Positions 16,548 to 23,298 of a stretch of DNA of 64,000 bases are shown here, one piece after another. A model generated the notes under the pieces. That model had not been told where the DNA came from, ran no database searches, and worked only from the letters and a program-made list of their open reading frames with translations. Positions within the stretch are counted from its first letter, which is position 1. Each line of letters starts with the position of its first letter. The position numbers and the translations under genes were made by a program. This DNA is from a virus: the IMG/VR virus record IMGVR_UViG_3300028597_000009, positions 46,531 through 110,530 of that record; one strand, written 5' to 3'.

Positions 16548-17338
16548 CCAGAGCAGTTGGTGGGCTCGGGATGTCCGTAGGTACGTCATATGCCATCGAG
16601 AACGGTGGCGCTGACGCAATGCGGGGAGCAGATACAATTCTGTTCAACCTGCGGACCCTGATCCGTAACGCGCAAGCGTCTTATGAGGCAGCAGATCCGG
16701 ATTACAACAAAGTCGACCAACTCGTTAAAGATGTTGAGAGCGACTTGTTGTTACTCGGCAAATTCATCGAACAGAACCGAAAGGGGAAGCCGATTCAGAT
16801 GGTGGTGTACGCGCCATCGTACCGTGGGCTGAAGAGTCGTTTCAAGCATGCTGACTTGTACGTTCCTAAAGAGAACTCGAAGAAAGAAGCCTACCTCAAG
16901 GTAGCCGAAAAGGTCTTCGATGCTGTCCTGAAGAAGTACGATAAGCTGCTGGTCAAGACTGATGTCGGCATGCCTGAGTTTAAAGGCAAAGGCATTGTAT
17001 TGACACACCATGTCGTAGACCTGACGGAAGTGTCAGGCATTGGCAGACTCTATCTATTGGAGTCGCACACGGGGAATTTGAAATCCTTTACCATGTGGAA
17101 CACCAAGTTAACTGGAGGGGATAAACTTCACTACATTCCTTTTAACCGACTCACCATCCAGATCTTCGGTGACAACTCGGTCAACTTTAAGTCCTCCTCG
17201 CATGCGATCAAGGAACTGGTGAAGAAGATCGCGATAGATGCCAAATGGACCTCAGCTACCTCGATGACTCGAGTACGAGGAGCCATTAACGATCTTCCTC
17301 AGGGAGTGGATAAAGCAGGCCTTTTGATGATGCTTTAA
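16544..17338 (+). CDS. Unknown protein (264 aa) coupled to the SbcD-like gene
   Basis: Its start overlaps the phosphoesterase stop (ATGA), so both are probably made together and may form a complex. The N-terminal 100 residues are helical with charged heptads, then a lysine-rich stretch (KHADLYVPKENSKKEAYLK), and a beta-rich C-terminal part. It lacks Walker motifs, so it is not an SbcC ATPase. Function unknown. Confidence 0.65.
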   Translation: MTRAVGGLGMSVGTSYAIENGGADAMRGADTILFNLRTLIRNAQASYEAADPDYNKVDQLVKDVESDLLLLGKFIEQNRKGKPIQMVVYAPSYRGLKSRFKHADLYVPKENSKKEAYLKVAEKVFDAVLKKYDKLLVKTDVGMPEFKGKGIVLTHHVVDLTEVSGIGRLYLLESHTGNLKSFTMWNTKLTGGDKLHYIPFNRLTIQIFGDNSVNFKSSSHAIKELVKKIAIDAKWTSATSMTRVRGAINDLPQGVDKAGLLMML

Positions 17339-17407
17339 TTCCACGGTAATGCCATTAATATAGACTAAACACCCTCTTTTTCAGCTTGTACAAAAGGTAG
17401 AGAACAC

Positions 17408-18121
17408 ATGAACGGACAGCAACAAGCACCGCGTCAACAACGGAAGAAAACATTCCTGAACGACTACCGTCAGGCACACCCTTGCACCGACGAGCCAATG
17501 CCAGGCGGCAAGTATCCTGCTCAGCTGATGTTCGAGCAGAAGATCACCGGCCAGATCGTGCTGAAGGTGAACGACGGTGTCTTCAAGGAAGGCAAGTCCA
17601 CTCACAAAGAAGTTGAGATGGACGCCTACGATCGCGGTATCCTGTTCGAAGCGCTGAACGAAGCTGCCAACAACGCCGACTTCAAAACCAAGAAGCTGGT
17701 GTTCGCCAAGCATCAGTTCGTGTTCCAGGGCGGTTCGGGCCGTATGTCCGACAAGCCAGTGGTTCAGGTCAACATGGTCATCACTCGTGACGACAATGGC
17801 CAGATCACTGTGGGCTACAGCAAGGGCGACTACAAGGCGGTGTTCCGCTTCAAGGGTCCACGCAGCACTGTGGTGATGGTGCGTAACGCTGCTGGCGAAA
17901 CCGTGGAAGATCACGGCGTAATGTCCCGCTGGGCCGTGCGTCACTGGACCAGCTTCATGAAGCCAGTTCTGGAACACATGGAACTGACTGGCTGGGAACC
18001 ACCGAAGCCTCGTGGTGATGCTGGTGGTGGCGGTCAACGCAGTGGCGGTAACAGCTACAACGGCGGTGGTGGCGGTGGCGAGTCCAGCGGTGGCGATGCG
18101 GACTTCGACGACGACTTCTAA
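17408..18121 (+). CDS. Probable single-stranded DNA-binding protein
   Basis: 237 residues with very strong C-ending codon bias, so abundant. Layout matches SSB proteins: a folded beta-rich domain (residues about 30-195), a Gly/Ser/Asn-rich flexible linker (from about 200) and an acidic aromatic tip, DADFDDDF, equivalent to the DDDxPF tip that bacterial SSBs use to recruit partners. The N-terminus is Gln/Arg-rich. I cannot demonstrate an OB fold by eye; phage SSBs are highly diverged. A terminator follows, and it lies just upstream of the nvRNAP gp68-like gene. The alternative is an abundant nuclear protein with a similar disordered tail. Confidence 0.55.
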   Translation: MNGQQQAPRQQRKKTFLNDYRQAHPCTDEPMPGGKYPAQLMFEQKITGQIVLKVNDGVFKEGKSTHKEVEMDAYDRGILFEALNEAANNADFKTKKLVFAKHQFVFQGGSGRMSDKPVVQVNMVITRDDNGQITVGYSKGDYKAVFRFKGPRSTVVMVRNAAGETVEDHGVMSRWAVRHWTSFMKPVLEHMELTGWEPPKPRGDAGGGGQRSGGNSYNGGGGGGESSGGDADFDDDF

Positions 18122-18146
18122 TCGTCGAGCAAACAACTCCCATATT

Positions 18147-18200
18147 AGAGCAGAAGGGGCAACCCTCTGCTCTATACCCCTATGGCTGATAACTGTTTTT
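18147..18200 (+). terminator. Terminator after the SSB-like gene
   Basis: The stem AGAGCAGA/TCTGCTCT (18147-18154 and 18166-18173) is followed by CTATGGCTGA (18180-18189) and then TTTTTT at about 18195. CTATGGCTGA is one of the copies of the post-hairpin motif discussed in the findings. Confidence 0.7.
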
Positions 18201-18224
18201 TGGTGACGCTAAAAGAATTTAAAG

Positions 18225-18238
18225 CCTACATTATTAGG
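18225..18238 (+). promoter_or_regulatory. Early-type promoter candidate for the gp68-like gene
   Basis: CCTACATTATTAGG, 34 nt upstream of the start codon, preceded by AAAAGAATTTAAAG. A near-perfect match to the window consensus. Confidence 0.6.
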
Positions 18239-18272
18239 TTAGTGACATCAAATATGTTTGGAGATTGATTAC

Positions 18273-19829
18273 ATGTTAGAACTTACGATTCGCCGAACCT
18301 CCAGCAAGAAGTTTGAGAGTATTCTGGTCACTTTCAACGAACAGACTTTGAAGTTCAATGGGGAAGCCGGTATCAAGCTGGAACGTGCAATTCGTGATCG
18401 TAACGAAGCGACGTACAACCTGTTTGATTGCTTGAACGATTATATCCAAGGCACCATGGATCATGATCAGCAACTGGAACTGTTCTCCCTGTACCAGAAA
18501 GCGTGGAACATTGTGGAGGTAGGGAAGTTCCAAGACTACAACGAAGACTTGGCAGAACTGAAGCCGGTCATCAACGAGATCTTGGATTTCATCAACATCT
18601 ACAAGTACTGCTCGTTCATCCAGTATTCGAAGTACCTACAGATCCCTAAAGATCTGAGCGAAGCCGCCAGCAAAGGCGACTATCCAGAACAAACCACGAT
18701 CATGGATCACGATTACGTAGAGCTGGTGAAACTGGCATTCGTGGTGCGGTCTATCTACCCAATCATCTTTGGCCTGATGTTCCGGTTCGAAGACATCATG
18801 GGTTCTGGTTTCAGTGATCTGGTATGCGGTGACCTGATCAAGGACAACCCAACCATCACGGGCATGCCGGGTTGGCATAAGCTGAAGACCTACGTGGACT
18901 TCGCTTTCAACAAACGCGGGATCCCAGCACAGCCAGATAGCGTGGTCAGTGTTGAGAACTTTGTGGACAAGGTATTGTTTAACACCGTGTTCAATCGTTT
19001 ATGTTGTGCCGCAATCCCTGAAACCGAAGAAGGCAAGAACATTGCTACCGCAATTAACGCTTCGGTTAAGCAACACGAATCGGTCGGTACCAACTTCACT
19101 AAACGGGATTACCCGAGTGAGTCGGATGACGACAAGCGTTCGATCTATGACAAGTATCAGATTAGCGAAGATGTTCGTCCGTCTGATGAAGCGGTCAGCG
19201 CAGAGTTCTTCAGCTTCGGTCTGTTTGACGAAGAAGATAACCCTCGGTACAAAGATCGGTTCAAGTACGCCTGTATCGCTTTGAAGGTGAATCAGCCATT
19301 ACTGGTTGAGAAGATCTACGACAACCTGTCGCCTAACTGGGACTTCGAACTCGAAGATCATATCCTCAAGCTGCTACAACTGACTTTTGCGTGGAAGGTC
19401 TCGCCCTTCATCTATGAAGCAGCTGGTTACGATCAGTTGATGGCGGCCATCTGTCTTGCGCAAGTAAGGCTGGCGGAAATGGGTTTCAAGTATCTGCCGA
19501 CTGTACTGGGTGCTATTAAAGATCCAACTGGGATTCGCACCTATCCTGACGGCATGAAACTGAATGAGGATGACAAGGAGTTCTTGGCATCTATCTGTGA
19601 CATCCAAACACGTAACAACGAAGGGCGTTCATTTAACGAAGCCCTGGTAGCCGCCAATGAATTCCTTGAGAAGTTCAGCAACGGCATCTGGAGATCCAAC
19701 TTGGAATACGGGGTGTTGGATGATCTGGAAGTATATGCTTTGGTGAAGCAAGGTGCTTTGTTTGGCATCGACATCAGCATCGAAGTAAAGAACGAGTTCA
19801 TGGAATTGGTCCGGCAGGTCAATTCCTAA
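18273..19829 (+). CDS. Non-virion RNA polymerase subunit, phiKZ gp68-like
   Basis: 518 residues (phiKZ gp68 is of similar size). gp68 is a fifth nvRNAP subunit without clear homology to cellular RNA polymerase subunits, needed for promoter recognition. The assignment rests on size, lack of any other family signature, and position: after gp55 and two genes before the nvRNAP beta gene, as in phiKZ. The sequence is acidic and helical, opening MLELTIRRTSSKKFES. I chose the ATG at 18273 with GGAG 9 nt upstream rather than the TTG at 18258. It has its own early-type promoter, as expected for a subunit needed before nvRNAP acts. Confidence 0.65.
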   Translation: MLELTIRRTSSKKFESILVTFNEQTLKFNGEAGIKLERAIRDRNEATYNLFDCLNDYIQGTMDHDQQLELFSLYQKAWNIVEVGKFQDYNEDLAELKPVINEILDFINIYKYCSFIQYSKYLQIPKDLSEAASKGDYPEQTTIMDHDYVELVKLAFVVRSIYPIIFGLMFRFEDIMGSGFSDLVCGDLIKDNPTITGMPGWHKLKTYVDFAFNKRGIPAQPDSVVSVENFVDKVLFNTVFNRLCCAAIPETEEGKNIATAINASVKQHESVGTNFTKRDYPSESDDDKRSIYDKYQISEDVRPSDEAVSAEFFSFGLFDEEDNPRYKDRFKYACIALKVNQPLLVEKIYDNLSPNWDFELEDHILKLLQLTFAWKVSPFIYEAAGYDQLMAAICLAQVRLAEMGFKYLPTVLGAIKDPTGIRTYPDGMKLNEDDKEFLASICDIQTRNNEGRSFNEALVAANEFLEKFSNGIWRSNLEYGVLDDLEVYALVKQGALFGIDISIEVKNEFMELVRQVNS

Positions 19830-19863
19830 TCAGGGTTTAAGCATTCACGAGGTAGTAGCACAC

Positions 19864-21297
19864 ATGGCAGAGATTCTTCTAACCGAAGCCATCTTCGGTA
19901 TGGGCAACGCAAACCACGACCACGTACACCGTCACAACCAGCTGAACGTCAGCACCATGAACATCGACGCTCTGAAGATGGAACAATTTCAGGGCGGCGT
20001 TACTCCGGTAACCATGAACAAGATTGCCAATGAGTCCGGCAACTTGAGTCAGATGCCACAAGGTTGGGTGAACATCGAAGACGGTTTCAACATCCGTCGC
20101 GGTATCGGTCTGTTGCGTTTCATTGTTGAGAGCAACTCGCTGGAAAGTTCTGAGCTGTCGGTAATGGGTTACATCACTGGGGGTGGTGCAACTCACGAAG
20201 GCATTGAAGGACACGCCATGTTTGTACCGGTACGTTCCTGGACTACCAACACGCGTCAGACAGCTGACAACATGGGTCTGCCAATGGCAAGTACTGCTGT
20301 GATCAACTCACACCAGTTCCTGCAAGGCGATCCAATGGCACAGCACAACCTGAAAGCAATCCGTCCTGCGGATGTGGCACAGGAAGTGTTGGGCTACATG
20401 GCTTGCGAGACTGACGGTCACGCCGGTGCTTTCGACGGTATCTTGGCGGCAGACCTCAGCAAGAACGTGGTCATGTCCAAGACTGACAACCTCAACCCGG
20501 CGCACCATGCTCGCGAACTGTTGAAGATCGCAGCTAACGTGTCTAACGAAGCACGCTTCGGTCAGGTAGAGAACGCTATTGGTGATTCGTTGAACTCGCC
20601 TGGCATTCTGGAAACGCCGTTGACTGGTAACGACTTCTTCCGCACCATGATGATGAGCACCGGCACTGTGTCGATGGTTGGCTTCATGGGCTGGACGATG
20701 GCGGAGATCAACAACGTCTTCTCCAACCTGCTCGACGTAATGAACCTGAACCTGTTGAACCCAACGTCCTTTGGGGCTGTGGACAATCTGTTCGGTTCCA
20801 AGGAATACGGCAGCGCCAGTCCGTTCGAAGTAATCGCTTCGGAAGTCGCTTACCTGACAGTTCACCTGCTGATCAAGTGTGGTCTTACCCACCTGGACTT
20901 CAGCGCCACCAACAACCCGCATCACACGCAAGGTATCGTGGGATCCGATGATGGGGTGGAAATCATCACTGGTGCATTCGGCTCGGTACTCCACCATGAC
21001 GAATACGCAATCAACCGCGTGGAACAGTTCAAGCAACTGCTGAAGCAACACTTCTTTGCCAAGCACACGACTGGCTTCATGCACACCACCACCATCATCA
21101 GCGTGAACGTTCAATGTTCGGTGTTCGGTGAGACGTCCGTTGAGTTGTTCTTCAACGGTAATCAAGACGACACCCGCCGCTTTGTCAATGCTACGTACTG
21201 TATCAACCGTACGAGTACCAACATCGCCGGCTCTGAACTCGGCCTCCAAGAAGCCAAGAACTTCATGGACAACATCACTGAATACTTTGCAAAGTAA
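19864..21297 (+). CDS. Candidate phage-nucleus protein import factor (phiKZ gp69 position)
   Basis: 477 residues, no membrane segment or enzymatic motif seen. It begins MAEILLTEAIFGMGNANHDH and is His/Asn/Gly-rich with many short strands. It lies directly after the gp68-like gene, the position of phiKZ gp69, which recent work named Imp1 (PicA in phiPA3), a factor needed to select proteins for entry into the phage nucleus. That equivalence is by gene order only; I cannot align the proteins from memory. The codon bias suggests fairly high expression. It shares a transcript with the following Met-rich protein (10-nt gap). Otherwise the function is unknown. Confidence 0.45.
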   Translation: MAEILLTEAIFGMGNANHDHVHRHNQLNVSTMNIDALKMEQFQGGVTPVTMNKIANESGNLSQMPQGWVNIEDGFNIRRGIGLLRFIVESNSLESSELSVMGYITGGGATHEGIEGHAMFVPVRSWTTNTRQTADNMGLPMASTAVINSHQFLQGDPMAQHNLKAIRPADVAQEVLGYMACETDGHAGAFDGILAADLSKNVVMSKTDNLNPAHHARELLKIAANVSNEARFGQVENAIGDSLNSPGILETPLTGNDFFRTMMMSTGTVSMVGFMGWTMAEINNVFSNLLDVMNLNLLNPTSFGAVDNLFGSKEYGSASPFEVIASEVAYLTVHLLIKCGLTHLDFSATNNPHHTQGIVGSDDGVEIITGAFGSVLHHDEYAINRVEQFKQLLKQHFFAKHTTGFMHTTTIISVNVQCSVFGETSVELFFNGNQDDTRRFVNATYCINRTSTNIAGSELGLQEAKNFMDNITEYFAK

Positions 21298-21307
21298 GGA
21301 CTGACAA

Positions 21308-22783
21308 ATGAACGAATTGAACAAGCTCTATCGATCCATGCTGATGTCGTGGGGCGGCGTGATCAAGGACGATGGCAAAATCCTGTTCACTATGAACAAC
21401 CAGAAGGAAGAATACCCGGTACGCATCGACGAGCACGATCTGTACCTGCCGCTGTCCGAAGTGCTGGACGGTAACTGCATGGACAAGGCGTTCTTCCACC
21501 CGGCGTGTGAGAACATCACGTCGAAAGAAACCGAGGTGTTCAAGATCATCCGCAAGATGACCACGGCCAAGTTGCTGGATACCTTCCGCAACTATCCGGC
21601 GGTTCTGTTTGGCATTGCCAGCCAGAAGCCAAAGGGTTCGTGGCGTCAGGACATCCTGGACATGCTGGAACCACTCAAGGGTACCAAGCGTACTGTGCGT
21701 GACGAACTGAGTGCTCTGTTCGCTCGTATGAACGTAGAACTGGAAGACAACGGGCTCGACAACCGGTTCATCCACTTCAAGGTTACCAAGGGTGGCGGGC
21801 GTAGTACCAAGACCGGCGAGAAGGTCTACTACAAAACCAAGGCGCAGTTCCCGTTCTACAACGAGATCACCAAGCGTCTGGCGCGTAGCGAAGGTCAGTC
21901 TGACAACCAGCAACTGGAACTGAACAACTTCAGTGTATCCCGTGGGGCTCTGAAGCTGGCGCAACATCTGTTCCAGTGCATTCTGCCAATCGTGCAATCG
22001 CCTGACGATATCGAATACGAATCCACCAGCCAAGTGGCCGCGCGTTTGATCTCGTACCTCGGCGCTTACGCCGAGATCGCTGACCAGTTGAATCGAGTTC
22101 AGAACACCTTCCGTGCTGACTTCGACAAGATGGGTCTCTATCCGCTGGATACCGGCTGGATGGAACACATGGACGATCTGGGCGACTGGTACCGTCAGGT
22201 TCCAATGTTGGACTACAACAGCCACAACACGAACGACGAAAACGACACGTCCCAACAGAACGTGCCAAGTAACTCGAACATGTTCTCGGTTAATCGTCCC
22301 CAGCAGAACCAGAACCAGCAGCCGCAGGTCAACAACAACCAAAACAACAACCAGCCTAACCTGGGTGGTAATGTGAATGTCGGCGACTACGACACCACAG
22401 TTCCACAGATGCAGCCAGGTGACAAGTACCTGAAGACCGAAATTGACTACATGAACAATAAGGTCCTCCACTACGCGATCAACACGATCACCGGTGGTCA
22501 GGTTGTGTATCAGTGCACCCGCTACGCTAACGTACTGGGCCGCATCGAGAACAACAACATGATGGGTGGCAACATGATGGGCATGGGTATGGGCATGCCT
22601 GGCATGGGTGGTATGGGCGGCATGGGTAACATGGGCATGATGAACATGATGCCACAGCAAATGATGATGATGCCAAACGGCATGGGTGGCATGATGATGA
22701 TGCCGCAATCGCCTACTACTGCTTCTTCGGCAGGTGGCGGTATGGTTGACTTCACTGGCGCCGCAGCGACAACTACGTTCTAA
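21308..22783 (+). CDS. Protein with Asn/Gln-rich and Met/Gly-rich low-complexity tail (491 aa)
   Basis: A folded N-terminal region of about 320 residues (charged, mixed alpha/beta, with DELSALFARMNVELEDNG) is followed by an Asn/Gln-rich segment (around residues 325-355), a short ordered stretch, then 50 residues of which 24 are Met and 15 Gly (418-467), and a Thr/Ala-rich end. Such tails favour self-association or flexible multivalent contacts. It is the phiKZ gp70 position, between the candidate import factor and the nvRNAP beta gene. Function unknown; possible roles are scaffold, condensate-forming or membrane/shell-contact protein. It is clearly translated to a natural stop before a strong terminator. 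Confidence 0.65.
   Translation: MNELNKLYRSMLMSWGGVIKDDGKILFTMNNQKEEYPVRIDEHDLYLPLSEVLDGNCMDKAFFHPACENITSKETEVFKIIRKMTTAKLLDTFRNYPAVLFGIASQKPKGSWRQDILDMLEPLKGTKRTVRDELSALFARMNVELEDNGLDNRFIHFKVTKGGGRSTKTGEKVYYKTKAQFPFYNEITKRLARSEGQSDNQQLELNNFSVSRGALKLAQHLFQCILPIVQSPDDIEYESTSQVAARLISYLGAYAEIADQLNRVQNTFRADFDKMGLYPLDTGWMEHMDDLGDWYRQVPMLDYNSHNTNDENDTSQQNVPSNSNMFSVNRPQQNQNQQPQVNNNQNNNQPNLGGNVNVGDYDTTVPQMQPGDKYLKTEIDYMNNKVLHYAINTITGGQVVYQCTRYANVLGRIENNNMMGGNMMGMGMGMPGMGGMGGMGNMGMMNMMPQQMMMMPNGMGGMMMMPQSPTTASSAGGGMVDFTGAAATTTF
22559..22708 (+). repeat. Met/Gly low-complexity coding repeat
   Basis: 150 nt of irregular GGCATG/GGTATG/ATGATG units encode 50 residues, 24 Met and 15 Gly. The unit length varies, so it is a degenerate rather than tandem repeat. 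It could expand or contract by slippage. Confidence 0.85.
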
Positions 22784-22798
22784 AGCGGCTATAAGGCT

Positions 22799-22842
22799 AG
22801 CAATCTGGGGTACTCCCCAGATTGCTATTACCTTTTATTTTT
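22799..22842. terminator. Bidirectional terminator between convergent genes
   Basis: A perfect 12-bp stem AGCAATCTGGGG/CCCCAGATTGCT with a TACT loop is followed by CCTTTTATTTTTT on the plus strand. It lies between the Met-rich protein gene and the leftward gene ending at 22842. Confidence 0.85.
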
Positions 22843-23171
22843 TAGCCTTGTGTGGTGTTATTTCGCGCAATGGCTTTATACAGATCGGTTTCGTCAACCT
22901 GTAAGAAGGAACGCATTTCCGAGATGTCCTGGTTGGGATCAATGACATCATTGAGATAGGCAACAGTCCAACGCAAATGGGCCGGTACCTTCATTGTCCG
23001 CAGCAGTCGGTAGAAGTCTGTACGGAAAGCATACACCATGCTCAGGTCAGTAAACGGTACTACCGAAGCACCTCTGAGCAGGATCTCCTTCTCAGAACGA
23101 ACCAGGGTTTTATAACGATCAGTGTAGAAGAGTGTCTTATCACTGTCCGACTCATTATTCGGGATCGGCAT
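22842..23171 (-). CDS. Unknown small protein (109 aa), leftward
   Basis: Leftward single gene between the Met-rich protein gene and the nvRNAP beta gene, with AAGG 8 nt before its ATG. Charged, helical, with an FRTDFYRLLRTMK helix and an acidic C-terminal third (DETDLYKAIARNN). In phiKZ the neighbourhood of the nvRNAP beta gene carries a mobile endonuclease gene; this protein has no HNH, GIY-YIG or LAGLIDADG motif, so it is not that. Function unknown. Confidence 0.6.
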   Translation of the reverse strand: MPIPNNESDSDKTLFYTDRYKTLVRSEKEILLRGASVVPFTDLSMVYAFRTDFYRLLRTMKVPAHLRWTVAYLNDVIDPNQDISEMRSFLQVDETDLYKAIARNNTTQG

Positions 23172-23214
23172 GACTGTATACCTTAAAGAATTGGGGGCGT
23201 TAACCGTTTTTAAA

Positions 23215-23228
23215 CCTATATCATTAGG
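23215..23228 (+). promoter_or_regulatory. Early-type promoter candidate for nvRNAP beta/beta' genes
   Basis: CCTATATCATTAGG, 70 nt upstream of the GTG start at 23299 and preceded by TTTTTAAA. A perfect match to the window consensus. Confidence 0.6.
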
Positions 23229-23298
23229 AAGAGACGTATAAGAATTTGGATCTCCTTTAACTAGGGGATCATGTGACTACAGTAAGGAGAGTTGTATC

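Noticed and set aside
16544-17338. SbcC/Rad50-type ATPase next to the SbcD-like gene
   Set aside because: Only 264 residues and no Walker A, Walker B or zinc-hook CxxC motif.
21275-22708. A long antisense frame starting with His-rich repeats
   Set aside because: The His/Ala repeats are the complement of the Met/Gly repeat of the sense gene. Not an independent protein.
22559-22708. The repeated ATG-rich stretch as a possible CRISPR-like or iteron array
   Set aside because: The units are short and irregular and lie in frame within a gene; they encode a Met/Gly tail. No spacers.
22842-23171. Homing endonuclease equivalent to phiKZ gp72 beside the RNA polymerase beta gene
   Set aside because: No HNH, GIY-YIG or LAGLIDADG motif and no interruption of the polymerase gene.
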